From Sphingomonadaceae bacterium (GTDB lineage: Bacteria > Pseudomonadota > Alphaproteobacteria > Sphingomonadales > Sphingomonadaceae): 64,000 nucleotides of DNA. The position numbers and the translations under genes are program-made. A model generated the notes under the pieces. That model was not told the DNA's origin and did not search any database. It saw nothing but the letters and a program-made list of their open reading frames with translations. The DNA lies in the NCBI GenBank assembly GCA_027533105.1, contig JAPZTW010000008.1:408684-472683 (forward strand), written 5' to 3'. Positions within the stretch are counted from its first letter, which is position 1. Each line of letters begins with the position of its first letter. Shown in pieces: positions 37,847 to 46,514 of the stretch.

Positions 37847-38644
37847 TCAGTGCACGAACCGCGCGACCACATCGCGGTAGGAGCGGCTCACCTTCACATC
37901 TGCGCCGCTTTCCAGGATCAGGAAGCATTCGCCGTTGGTATGCGGCTTGACCTGGCGGACCTGGTTGAGGTTGACGATCCACGAGCGGTGGACGCGTTGG
38001 AACACGCGCGGATCGAGCCGGCGCTCCAGGTCCTTCATGGTCTCGCGCAGGATCAGGCTGGTCTCGGCCGTGTAGATCACCATGTAATCGCCCGCCGCCT
38101 CGATCCGTTCGATCGAATCGACATCGACCCGGAAGATCTGGCCCTTGTCCTTGATGTTGATGAGCCGCTCATAGCGCCCGGTTGCGGGTTCAACCTCGTC
38201 GGGTATGGCCGAAACGGCATCGGGAGCCACTTCGGCCAGCACCGACTTAAGCTTCTCCGCCTCTTCGGCCGAGCGCTTTTCGGCGAGGCGCTGGCGGACG
38301 CGCTCAAGCGTATCGGCCAGCTTGTCCTCGTCGACCGGCTTCATCAGGTAATTGACAGCATTGGCCTCGAACGCGCGCACCGCGTGTTCCTGGTACGCCG
38401 TGACGAAGACGATCAGGGGCGGATCGATCTCCATGATCCCCTTGACCACGCTGAACCCGTCGAAGCCGGGCATCTGGATGTCGAGGAACACCAGGTCGGG
38501 CTTTTCGGTCTTGATCTTGCGGATCGCCTCGCGCCCGTTGGAGCAGGTGTCGATGATCTCGACATCGGGGAAGGCCTGGAGCCGCAGCATCAGGCCCTGG
38601 ATGGCCAGCTTCTCGTCATCGACCAGGATGGTGCGGATGGTCAT
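37847..38644 (-). CDS. LytTR-type response regulator
   Basis: A 265-residue two-component regulator. The receiver domain (residues 1-120) has DD near the start (residues 9-10), the phosphoacceptor Asp55 in LVFLDIQMPG, and Thr and Lys at VTAY and MKPVD. The C-terminal LytTR DNA-binding domain begins near residue 165 (YERLINIKDKGQIFRVDVDSIERIEAAGDYMVIYT) and ends RVHRSWIVNLNQVRQVKPHTNGECFLILESGADVKVSRSYRD. Partner of the histidine kinase just upstream, in one operon. Targets unknown. Confidence 0.95.
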   Translation of the reverse strand: MTIRTILVDDEKLAIQGLMLRLQAFPDVEIIDTCSNGREAIRKIKTEKPDLVFLDIQMPGFDGFSVVKGIMEIDPPLIVFVTAYQEHAVRAFEANAVNYLMKPVDEDKLADTLERVRQRLAEKRSAEEAEKLKSVLAEVAPDAVSAIPDEVEPATGRYERLINIKDKGQIFRVDVDSIERIEAAGDYMVIYTAETSLILRETMKDLERRLDPRVFQRVHRSWIVNLNQVRQVKPHTNGECFLILESGADVKVSRSYRDVVARFVH

Positions 38645-38670
38645 GGCTCTATGGGTCCTTGAAAAGGGGG

Positions 38671-39828
38671 TCAGCCAGCCAGCGCAGGAACGCGCTGAGC
38701 CGGAGGCAGGGCGGCCTCGCGCCGCTCGAACGGGATTTCGATCAGCACGGCAAAGCCGCCATCGGCCGGCTCGAAGGTTTCGAACCGGTGCGTTTCGCCA
38801 TAGGCCTGGGCCAGCCGGTCGCGGATATTGGCCAGCCCAACGCCGGTGGAAACCTGTTCGCCGCCATCGAAAGTCACGCCGGCGAACCTGTTGTCGCTGC
38901 CCGGGTTTTGCAATCCCGGCCCGGTATCGGAGACGGTGATGCGAAGGTTGGGTCCGATGAGTTGCGTGGCAATCGTGATCTCGGCCCCGCTTTCCTGAGG
39001 GCTCACCGCATATTTGATCGCGTTCTCGACCAGCGGCTGAAGCAGCAGCGAAGGCAGCAGGGCCTGTTCGGACAGCGGATCGATCCGGAAACTGGTCCGC
39101 AGCCGCTCTTCGAACCGCATCCGTTCGATATCGAGATAGAGCTTCAGCGTTTCCACTTCCTGCGCCACGGTGACCCGCCCGGTCGGCTCGTTGACCAGGG
39201 TATAGCGCAGGAACGAGGAGAGTCGGCTAAGCATGGCATTGGCCGGTTCGGTCTGCTTCAGCAGGACCAGCGTGGAAATCGAATTGAGCGTGTTGAACAG
39301 GAAGTGCGGGTTGAGCTGATAGCGCAGCATGGCCAGCTGCGCCTGGGTCGCCTGGTTTTCCAGCCGGATCAGCTGGTCATTCTGCTCCTCGATCTGCAGG
39401 AAGAAGTTGATCGCGTAGTATAGCGCCGACCAGGCCCCCAGCAGCGTGGCGTCGATATAGAACAGGCCGATAAAGCGCTGCGCCACCCCGGCGGTGCCGT
39501 CGGCGTAATAGAGCGCGTTCACCCAGGCATCGATGAAGGCATAGAAGGCCACCGCGATCGGCAGGACCAGCGCCGTTACCCCCCAGGTGATCAGCGGGCG
39601 GCGGTTGATCAGCTGGCGATAGATCACCGAGAGGATCAGGGTAATCGAAAAGCCGGTGATGGTCGAAATCAGCACCAGCACCAGGAAGCTCAGCGAAATG
39701 CCGTTGGCGATGCCCGACATCGCGCGCAGCAGCATCGCCCCGCCCCAGCCCAGCGCCTGCAGGCGCCAGAAGGCACGGTTCTTGTTGGCGAAGAAAGGGG
39801 TCGGTTGGAAGGGCAGGACCACGGCCAT
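38671..39828 (-). CDS. LytS-type sensor histidine kinase
   Basis: A 385-residue membrane kinase (His_kinase, PF06580, plus HATPase). About four to five hydrophobic segments lie in residues 25-145. The phosphoacceptor is His175 in QLNPHFLFNTLNSIST. The ATPase domain has the N-box LVENAIKYAVSPQESG, the G1 box DTGPGL and the G2 box GVGLANIRDRL. It should phosphorylate the LytTR regulator 26 bp downstream. The signal is not known. Confidence 0.95.
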   Translation of the reverse strand: MAVVLPFQPTPFFANKNRAFWRLQALGWGGAMLLRAMSGIANGISLSFLVLVLISTITGFSITLILSVIYRQLINRRPLITWGVTALVLPIAVAFYAFIDAWVNALYYADGTAGVAQRFIGLFYIDATLLGAWSALYYAINFFLQIEEQNDQLIRLENQATQAQLAMLRYQLNPHFLFNTLNSISTLVLLKQTEPANAMLSRLSSFLRYTLVNEPTGRVTVAQEVETLKLYLDIERMRFEERLRTSFRIDPLSEQALLPSLLLQPLVENAIKYAVSPQESGAEITIATQLIGPNLRITVSDTGPGLQNPGSDNRFAGVTFDGGEQVSTGVGLANIRDRLAQAYGETHRFETFEPADGGFAVLIEIPFERREAALPPAQRVPALAG

Positions 39829-39921
39829 GATGCAAGCATAGCAGAAAACCGCCGGCCGCCGCGAATGTTTTGCGCGCGCCGCCGGTTTGGGTTAGCCTTT
39901 GCGATAACAAGGGAGAGCAAG

Positions 39922-40536
39922 ATGGCCGATATCGACAGCCCGATCCATCCGCACGGTCAGGGACACGAACGCGCGAAGTTTCGCGCCATGACCGAGGGCA
40001 CCCAGGAAGACTGGTCGCTGATTTCCAGCGAGTACATGGCTTTTGCCCGGGAACTGCCCGACCGGGTGCTGGCCCATCTCAAGCTGCTCGACGGCGATTT
40101 CGGCGGCTTCCCGGTCGACCGGCTGCAGCACAGCCTGCAGACCGCCACCCGCGCCCACCGCGACGGGCGCGACGAGGCCTATGTGGTGATGGCCCTGCTG
40201 CATGACATCGGCGATACGCTGGGTACCTATAACCACCCGGAAGTGGCCGCTTCGATCATCAAGCCGTTCGTGTCGGAAGAGATCCACTGGATCTGCCAGA
40301 ACCACGGCGCGTTCCAGGGCTATTACTACTTCCACTATGTCGGCATGGACCGGAACATTCGCGACCGCTTCCTGGGCAACCCCCATTTCGCCGCCTGCGC
40401 CGAGTTCTGCGAAAAGTATGACCAGGCGGCTTTCGATCCGGACTACGACAGCGAGCCGCTGGAATTCTTCGAGCCGATGCTGCGCCGGGTCATGGCCCGC
40501 CCGATCAACTCGATGTACGCCAAGCTCGCTGAGTAA
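39922..40536 (+). CDS. HD-domain phosphohydrolase
   Basis: A 204-residue HD-superfamily protein. The metal motif is HD in ALLHDIGDTLGTYNHPEVAA. A first histidine in DRLQHSLQTATRAHRDG and later histidines in EIHWICQNHGAFQGYYYFHY could complete the site. The arrangement resembles the inositol oxygenase/PhnZ-like predicted HD phosphohydrolases rather than the (p)ppGpp class. GGGAGAGCAAG precedes ATG 39922. Substrate unknown. Confidence 0.82.
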   Translation: MADIDSPIHPHGQGHERAKFRAMTEGTQEDWSLISSEYMAFARELPDRVLAHLKLLDGDFGGFPVDRLQHSLQTATRAHRDGRDEAYVVMALLHDIGDTLGTYNHPEVAASIIKPFVSEEIHWICQNHGAFQGYYYFHYVGMDRNIRDRFLGNPHFAACAEFCEKYDQAAFDPDYDSEPLEFFEPMLRRVMARPINSMYAKLAE

Positions 40537-40557
40537 GGGTCGGCGGGAACAGGGCGC

Positions 40558-41304
40558 TCAGCCCTGTTTCTTCGCCTCGTCGATCGCGTTCTGCAGCACT
40601 TCGCGGCCCACCGCCCCGGCCATCATCTGGTCACCCACAACAAAGGCCGGGGTGCCATCGATCCGCAACTGCTGGGCGAAGGTCAGGTTCTGCTTGAGCT
40701 CGGCCTCGACCTGTGGCTCGGCAGCCGTGCGCCGGGCGCGCTCCAGATCGAGACCCGCGGCCCGCGCCGCCTGTTCGATGGACTGCCCATCGGGCCGACC
40801 AGCGGCGAACATCGCCTTGTGGAAGGCCTCGAACCGGCCCTGTTCGGCCGCCGCCAGCGCCCAGCGGGCGGCATCGGCGCTGGCCGGGGAGAGGATCGGC
40901 AGCTCGCGGATCACCACTTTCAGGTCCGGGTTGGCGGCGATCAGGGCCTCGACCTCGGGCACGCTGGCCCGGCAATAGCCGCAGGCATAGTCGGTAAATT
41001 CGACCAGCGTCACGCTGCCCGCCGGATTGCCCAGCACGGCCCCGGGAAAGGCCTTTTCCAGATCGTCCCCGGCGCTGGCCAGCTGCTTCTGCGCCTCGCG
41101 CTGCTGCAGGCGCTGCATCGCCTCTGGCAGGATTTCGGGGTGTTCCAGCAGGTAATCGCGCACCACCTGCTCGATCGCGGCCTTGTCGGTCGGGGCGGTC
41201 GAGCGCGACCCCCAGAGCCAGCCCCCCACCCCGCCGGCCAGCGCGGTCAGGGCCAGGGCCAGGATCATCCAGGGCGAGCGAAAGTTGGGTGGCGATGCGG
41301 TCAT
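40558..41304 (-). CDS. DsbA-family thiol-disulfide oxidoreductase
   Basis: A 248-residue periplasmic protein. An N-terminal transmembrane anchor (residues 12-33) is followed by a helical linker, then a thioredoxin-like domain with the active site CGYC (Cys108, Cys111). The cis-Pro is in DGTPAFVVGDQ. ATG 41304 is chosen over the upstream start at 41340. It ends a three-gene unit after the esterase and the M48 peptidase, and should handle disulfides of exported partners. Confidence 0.9.
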   Translation of the reverse strand: MTASPPNFRSPWMILALALTALAGGVGGWLWGSRSTAPTDKAAIEQVVRDYLLEHPEILPEAMQRLQQREAQKQLASAGDDLEKAFPGAVLGNPAGSVTLVEFTDYACGYCRASVPEVEALIAANPDLKVVIRELPILSPASADAARWALAAAEQGRFEAFHKAMFAAGRPDGQSIEQAARAAGLDLERARRTAAEPQVEAELKQNLTFAQQLRIDGTPAFVVGDQMMAGAVGREVLQNAIDEAKKQG

Positions 41305-41314
41305 CCCGCAGCGT

Positions 41315-42691
41315 CTATCGGCGTTTGTTCGCCCGTTCAATCGCGGCCCGCGCCTGCATGGCGATATCCTGGGCGCGCAGCCAGTCGGCCGAACCGCGCG
41401 GCAGGCCGGCTTCGGCGGCTTCGGCGCTGCGCAGCGCCTGGGCCATCTGCCAGTTCATCACCTGCTGTTCGGCGCTGGCCAGCCGGGCCCGGGCCGTATC
41501 GCCGTTGGCGGCATAGACCACGCCCAGCTGGTACCAGGCGAAGGGATTTTCCCGGTCGCGGGCGACAGCGTTCTTCAGGACGCCTTCGGCTTCCTTGAAG
41601 TTGAGCGGATTTTCCGTCGCGATCAGCGCATGGCCAAAGATCGTCGCGATCAGCGGCTGGTTGCCCGACAGGGCGGTGGCGCGGCGCAGGTAGTCCAGCG
41701 CCTCGCCCGGCCGACCGGTCTCAAGCAGGATCTGGCCCTTCAGCTCGAGGAAATAGGGATCGCTTGGCGCCTTGGCGATCAGCGCGTCGGCCTCGGCCAT
41801 GGCCTTTTCCGGGAAGGCCTGCTTGTGCCAGGCATAGGCGCGGGCATAGCGCGCGGGCACGTCGGTCATGGTTTCCGGATAGGTCCGCAGCACCTGGGCC
41901 GGTTCGTTGAGATAGCCGAACAGCTTGGCCTTGGCGCGCTGGAAGCGGGCTTCCAGCACCGGGTCGGACGGCTTGTTCCAGGCCGGATCGGCCATGTAGG
42001 TATCGGTCAGCGTGGCGATCCGGTCGCCGGTCATCGGGTGGGTGCGGTAGAACTCGTTTTCCGGCGTGCGGGTATAGCCATAGCGGAATTCCATGTTCTG
42101 GAGCCGCTTGAAGAACTCGATCGAACCGCGCCCGGTAATCCCGGCCTTTGACAGGTACTGGGCCCCGGCGGCATCGGCCGAGGCTTCCTGGCTGCGGTTG
42201 AACGACAGGAACTTGCCCAGCGCGGCCTGCTGGCCGGCCATGATCACGCCCATCGCCGCATCGCCGGCGCCGGCGGCTGCCGCTGCCACGCCCAGCAGCA
42301 GCGAGAGGATCGAGATTCCCTGCGCGGCCTTGCCCCCGCCATCGCTGATCACGTGGCCGCCGGTAATATGGCCCAGCTCGTGCGCGATCACGCCCTGGAC
42401 CTCGTTGGCGGAGCCCGCGGCGTTGATCAGCCCGGAATGGAGATAGACCACCTGGCCACCCGCCACGAAGGCGTTGAGCGAAGGATCGTTGATCAGCACG
42501 ACATCGACATTGCGCGGATCGAGCCCGGCGGCGGTGATCAGCGGCACCGCCATGTCATGCAGCAGCGCCTCGGTTTCGGCATCGCGCAGGATCGACTGCG
42601 CCGCCGCGGGCTGGATGGTCAGCGCCAGGGCGGACAACAGGGCAAGCAGGCGGGCCCAGAGGCGGCCGGGGAGGCGGGCAGGGAGGCGCAT
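41315..42691 (-). CDS. M48 metalloprotease, BepA-like, with TPRs
   Basis: A 458-residue periplasmic protein. Signal peptide to about residue 31. The zinc motif HELGH is at 104-108, followed by EASADAAGAQYLSKAG, which supplies the third ligand (Glu). TPR-like helices fill the C-terminal 200 residues. The match to BepA suggests outer-membrane protein quality control. DsbA lies 10 bp downstream and could support such work (inference). ATG 42691 is preferred to 42694. Confidence 0.9.
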   Translation of the reverse strand: MRLPARLPGRLWARLLALLSALALTIQPAAAQSILRDAETEALLHDMAVPLITAAGLDPRNVDVVLINDPSLNAFVAGGQVVYLHSGLINAAGSANEVQGVIAHELGHITGGHVISDGGGKAAQGISILSLLLGVAAAAAGAGDAAMGVIMAGQQAALGKFLSFNRSQEASADAAGAQYLSKAGITGRGSIEFFKRLQNMEFRYGYTRTPENEFYRTHPMTGDRIATLTDTYMADPAWNKPSDPVLEARFQRAKAKLFGYLNEPAQVLRTYPETMTDVPARYARAYAWHKQAFPEKAMAEADALIAKAPSDPYFLELKGQILLETGRPGEALDYLRRATALSGNQPLIATIFGHALIATENPLNFKEAEGVLKNAVARDRENPFAWYQLGVVYAANGDTARARLASAEQQVMNWQMAQALRSAEAAEAGLPRGSADWLRAQDIAMQARAAIERANKRR

Positions 42692-42700
42692 CACAGGGTC

Positions 42701-43624
42701 CTATTGATCGCCCGCCGCCTGAACCGGCGCTGAAGCCGGGACGGCGGCCATGAAGGCCAGAGCGGCCTGGCGCACGCGGTCATCGCCGGCAAAGGGCCAG
42801 GCCAGCACCTTGACCGTACCGGCGTGATCGACCTGCGGCAGGACCAGCAGTTCGGCGCTGGCGCCGGCCGTGGTCAGCGCCTGGGCCAGCACGCGGCTGT
42901 TGCGCGGCTTGACTGTCTCGTCGGCATCGCCGGTCACCAGCAGCATCGGCGGCGCATCGCCACGCACGAACCGGATCGGCTGGGTGATCGCCGGGTCGGC
43001 GACATGGCCAAAGGCATTGCGCGCCGAATCCGAGGTGAAGGGATGGAAATCATAGGGTCCGGACAGGCCGACCACGCCCTTCACGAATCCCGCGGGCAGG
43101 CGCTCATGCTCCAGCCAGCGGCGTTCCAGCCCCAGCATGGCGGCGATATAGCCCCCGGCGGAATGGCCCATCAGGAACACCCGGTCGGGATCGCCGCCCA
43201 GTTCGCCCACGTTTGCCCTGACCCAGGCCAGGGCGCCGGCGCCGTCTTCGAGCATGGCCGGATAGGCCCCTTCGGGGACCAGCCGATAGGCGGGCAGCAC
43301 CACCACATAACCGGCCCGGGCAAAAGCGCGGCCGACGAAGCGATAGTCTTCCGGGCGGCCCGAATGCCAGCCACCGCCGTGGAAGAACACCAGCACCGGG
43401 TGCGGACCCGGCGTGTTTGGCACGACCACATCCAGCCGTTGCGCCGGATCGGGGCCATAAGCCACCCCGCTCGCCGCCACGGCGGTGCCGTCGGTGCTGG
43501 CCATTGTCCGGTCGGCCAGTTCAAGCAGGCCGACCGCGCCGGTCGCATGGGCATAACGCCAGCCACCAAACAGCGCAGCCGCCAGCACCAGCACGATCGT
43601 GACCGTCCAGCCGATCCACCCCAT
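42701..43624 (-). CDS. Alpha/beta hydrolase, esterase-lipase type
   Basis: A 307-residue protein anchored by an N-terminal hydrophobic helix (residues 4-22). The oxyanion HGGGW motif is at about residues 82-86. The nucleophile is Ser155 in GHSAGG, the acid is probably the Asp in DADETVKP, and the His is in VDHAG. The layout matches HSL/BD-FAE type esterases that act on short acyl esters or carbohydrate acetates. ATG 43624 avoids an in-frame upstream start without a membrane helix near the N terminus. First of a three-gene operon with M48 and DsbA. Confidence 0.88.
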   Translation of the reverse strand: MGWIGWTVTIVLVLAAALFGGWRYAHATGAVGLLELADRTMASTDGTAVAASGVAYGPDPAQRLDVVVPNTPGPHPVLVFFHGGGWHSGRPEDYRFVGRAFARAGYVVVLPAYRLVPEGAYPAMLEDGAGALAWVRANVGELGGDPDRVFLMGHSAGGYIAAMLGLERRWLEHERLPAGFVKGVVGLSGPYDFHPFTSDSARNAFGHVADPAITQPIRFVRGDAPPMLLVTGDADETVKPRNSRVLAQALTTAGASAELLVLPQVDHAGTVKVLAWPFAGDDRVRQAALAFMAAVPASAPVQAAGDQ

Positions 43625-43679
43625 TCCAGCAAGTCTCCCGCGCGCGGCCATGCGCGGGTGTCTAACGCCCAAACGCGAA

Positions 43680-43707
43680 GGGCGCCATGCCCTTCGGCAC
43701 GGCGCCC
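43680..43707 (-). terminator. Terminator after the PAS-domain gene
   Basis: On the minus strand GGGCGCCGTGCC pairs with GGCATGGCGCCC across GAAG, with a T-containing tail after it. It lies 27 bp past the PAS gene stop codon and 56 bp before the esterase start. Confidence 0.6.
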
Positions 43708-43733
43708 CCTCGCTGTTTCATGATTCGAGGCGG

Positions 43734-45149
43734 TTAGCCCAGCAGGCGGCGCGCGGCGCGCTCCAGCAGCGGCACATCGTCGCCCACTTCGCCCAGCAGG
43801 ACCACTTCCCCGCTTGGCAGGCGGCGGGCCAGCAGCAGGGTGAACTCGCTGCCTTCGGGCGGGACGGCCTCGAAGGGGAACATTTCCATGGCGCGCAGCT
43901 TGCGGGCCAGGGCCTCGCGCGGGGTTTCGCGCGCGGCTTCGTCCAGCCCGGCTTCGGCGCGCTTGGCGCGGCGCTCCTCGTTGACCACGCCCTTGAGCCC
44001 GCCCGGGGCGCGGCTGAGGTAGTCGGCCAGGCTGCCCCGGGCGAGGCCCAGGCGGTGCGCGTGGCTCAGCGCCGAGGCATATTCGGTCAGGCGAGTCTTG
44101 TCGTAATCGGCGCCGAACACCAGCTTGACCACTGGCGTCATCGGCGCGCGGTCCTGCACGGTCAGCCCGGATTCGGCGACGATCTCGCTGAACTCCTCGG
44201 GCGCTTCGACCGCGGCGAGCGAAAAGTCATAGGCCCGGCCGATCGCGGCGTAGAGCGTCTGGCGGGTGCGATCCTCGCTCCCACGCGCGGCTTCGGCCAG
44301 TTCGCGGGCCGAGGCCAGCCAGTCGGCCAGACCCATGCCGGCCGCGGCGACCTCCGGAATGGCGGCGGCCACCGGGGCGACATAGGCGTCGATCCCGGCG
44401 TCCATCGCGCCGAATGCGGGTTCGGGGAAGCTGACGCCATCGTCCAGCGCCGGGGCAAAGCCGGCCAGGTCCAGCACATTGGCATCATCGTGGTCGGTCG
44501 GACCATCGGCCCAGTCGGTGAGCTCGTCGTGGCGAGCTTCGGGAGTCTTGACCTCCAGCGCCTGGTCGATCTCGAGCAGCAGCTCGTCGGCGGTGTGCTG
44601 GTCGGCCAGCTCCTTCCAGTTGATCACGCCATAGATGAAGTCGATGGTGTCATCGTCGCTCGAGAACGGCAGCAGGATGCCGCGATAGAGGATCGTCGCC
44701 TCGCGCTGGTTGACGAATTCGGCCTCGAACCCGATCGGCGCCTGGTTGGCGAGGATCTGCATGTAGTGATCGGTGATGCGCGAGAGCAGCGAGCGGCTCG
44801 GCACGTCGTCGAGTGTTTCGATCGGGCCTTCCGCGCCGCATTCCATGGCCAGCTTGTCGCCCAGGAACTGGATCGAGGGGTTCTCGATCCCGGCAGAGAA
44901 GTCCAGCAGCACGCTGTAGGGGCCGAAATCGGGCAGGTCGTCGGGATTGAGATCCTCGATCGAGGGGAAGGACCGCTCGCCCAGCAGGCTGGCCCAGTGG
45001 TTGTAGGCGCGCACCTGCATGCGGCGCTCGTCCTGGCCCACCGGGGCCGGCGGCGGTTCGCGGGTCGCTTCATCGTCGTGCGAATCGAGATCCGGCCAGT
45101 CGTCGCCCGAATCGGCGTGATCGACGAAATTCCCGCGGTACGTGTCCAT
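43734..45149 (-). CDS. PAS-domain (PAS_5) regulatory protein
   Basis: A 471-residue protein. The PAS_5-like domain spans about residues 45-185: VRAYNHWASLLGERSFPSIEDLNP, then the core LLDFSAGIENPSIQFLGDKLAMECG and DHYMQILANQAPIGFEAEFVNQREATILYRGILLPF. The rest is low-complexity acidic, then a helical tail with RARKLRAMEMFPFEAVPPEGSEFTLLLARRLPSGEVVLLGEVGDDVPLLERAARRLLG. No kinase or DNA-binding domain is visible, so it probably works through protein contacts. This kind of protein is common in sphingomonads. Confidence 0.75.
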   Translation of the reverse strand: MDTYRGNFVDHADSGDDWPDLDSHDDEATREPPPAPVGQDERRMQVRAYNHWASLLGERSFPSIEDLNPDDLPDFGPYSVLLDFSAGIENPSIQFLGDKLAMECGAEGPIETLDDVPSRSLLSRITDHYMQILANQAPIGFEAEFVNQREATILYRGILLPFSSDDDTIDFIYGVINWKELADQHTADELLLEIDQALEVKTPEARHDELTDWADGPTDHDDANVLDLAGFAPALDDGVSFPEPAFGAMDAGIDAYVAPVAAAIPEVAAAGMGLADWLASARELAEAARGSEDRTRQTLYAAIGRAYDFSLAAVEAPEEFSEIVAESGLTVQDRAPMTPVVKLVFGADYDKTRLTEYASALSHAHRLGLARGSLADYLSRAPGGLKGVVNEERRAKRAEAGLDEAARETPREALARKLRAMEMFPFEAVPPEGSEFTLLLARRLPSGEVVLLGEVGDDVPLLERAARRLLG

Positions 45150-45302
45150 GTGGCTACCCCACCAGTGTCCCTGTTGAGGCCGTTCTGGCGCGACATGGTA
45201 AATTAAGCGTTAAGTTGCGCCAACTTCCTTGCGGGTGGCAAAAGTGACGTCACGACGTCACCACCTTGGTCCGGCAGCGATTGTGGGGCGATCAGAACGG
45301 GT

Positions 45303-45773
45303 TCAGAACAGGTAGCGCATCCGGGCCTGCTGCTCGACCGCAGGTCCGCTGACGTCAAAGGCAGCCTTGTCGAACTTGGGTGGGCCCATCCGCACTGGGG
45401 CATCGCGGGAAAAGCCATAGCCTTCCTTGGGCATCATCAGCGCCATGTCCATCTTGCGGTTGGCGTTCTCGTCATGGATCATCGAGATCGCATAGCGCCC
45501 GGCTGGAACCGCGCCGAAGCTGATCCGCACGGTCGTGCCCGCCGGCACGATCGCATTGCGCGCGGCGGGGTCCTTGCTGCAATCGGGAAAGCCCTTCGGC
45601 TGGGCGGTCAGGCAGGCCAGCACCTGGCCCTTGGTGTTGCGCAGGCCCGTCACCACCACGCTGACCTCGGTCAGGCCCGGTGCCGGTTCCGCCGCGCCCG
45701 CGCCCGCCAGGGGCAGCGCGCAGGCTGAAACCAGCGCTAGAGCGAGGAGAGGCCGCGATCCGTGCCGCACAGC
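45303..45773 (-). CDS. DUF2141 exported protein
   Basis: A 156-residue protein in the DUF2141 family, with the typical core EVSVVVTGLRNTKGQVLACLTAQPKGFPDCSKD, TVRISFGAVPAGRYAISMIHDENANRKMD and GYGFSRDAPVRMGPPKFDKAAF. The GTG at 45773 starts just ahead of a clear signal peptide. An ATG at 45809 is also possible and would overlap the sterol desaturase gene by 73 bp. The function of the family is unknown. Translated in line with the desaturase gene upstream. Confidence 0.75.
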   Translation of the reverse strand, partial: AVRHGSRPLLALALVSACALPLAGAGAAEPAPGLTEVSVVVTGLRNTKGQVLACLTAQPKGFPDCSKDPAARNAIVPAGTTVRISFGAVPAGRYAISMIHDENANRKMDMALMMPKEGYGFSRDAPVRMGPPKFDKAAFDVSGPAVEQQARMRYLF

Positions 45774-46471
45774 CGGTCCCAGACGCGAAAATAGAGGCCG
45801 TAATTGCATTGATAGTTCTCGTGATGACGCTGGTGGTGGCTGGCGGTTATCAGCCACCCACCCAACCGCGAATGAACAAGCCGGTCCGGGAACAGTTCCC
45901 AGCCCATGTGGTTGGTAATCCCCATCAGCGTCATCACGGCCAGCACCAGCCCCAGCATGGCGACGTGGATCGGGATCAGGAAAACGAGTGCCGGGATCAC
46001 CACGGCCCCGGTCACCGCCTCCCAGGGGTGAAAGCTCATCGCGGTCCAGGCGGTTGGTGGCCGGCTGGCATGGTGCACGGCATGGGCCCGGCGGAACAGC
46101 CAGGGCCGGTGCATCCAGCGGTGGGTCCAGTAGAACCAGGTATCGTGCGCGAAGAGGTAGAGCAGCACCGACAGCGGCAGGTACCACAGCGGGTAAGCGG
46201 CGAAATCGGTATAGACCAGCGTCCAGCCATGCTGCTGCCAGCCCCAGGCCACCAGGCCCGCCGGCACGCCATAGATCGCCGCCGAAGCCAGCGACCAGCC
46301 GATCTCCATGCGGATCTGCGGCCCGAGCCCCCGATAGAGGCCCGGCCGCACGATCCGCGTGGCCCAGGCAAAGGCCCCGCTGGTCAACAGATAGCGTAGG
46401 CCGACGATCACCGTCATCGCTGCGGCGGACCATGCCGCCGCCTGCCATCCCGAACCTGAAAGCGCGTCCAT
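45737..46471 (-). CDS. Sterol desaturase/fatty acid hydroxylase-like protein
   Basis: A 244-residue membrane enzyme with di-iron histidine clusters: HDTWFYWTHRWMH, HAVHHAS and SHHQRHHENYQ, separated as in the sterol-desaturase superfamily. About four hydrophobic helices. In bacteria these enzymes hydroxylate carotenoids, hopanoids or fatty acids, but the substrate is not known here. The next gene overlaps its 3' end. Length is typical. Confidence 0.88.
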   Translation of the reverse strand: MDALSGSGWQAAAWSAAAMTVIVGLRYLLTSGAFAWATRIVRPGLYRGLGPQIRMEIGWSLASAAIYGVPAGLVAWGWQQHGWTLVYTDFAAYPLWYLPLSVLLYLFAHDTWFYWTHRWMHRPWLFRRAHAVHHASRPPTAWTAMSFHPWEAVTGAVVIPALVFLIPIHVAMLGLVLAVMTLMGITNHMGWELFPDRLVHSRLGGWLITASHHQRHHENYQCNYGLYFRVWDRLCGTDRGLSSL

Positions 46472-46514
46472 CGCCGGGCCTTATGCCCGCTTGCGATTCG
46501 CCGCGCCAGCCCTG

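Noticed and set aside
43599..45206. 535-codon plus-strand frame
   Set aside because: Antisense to the PAS-domain gene; no motif.
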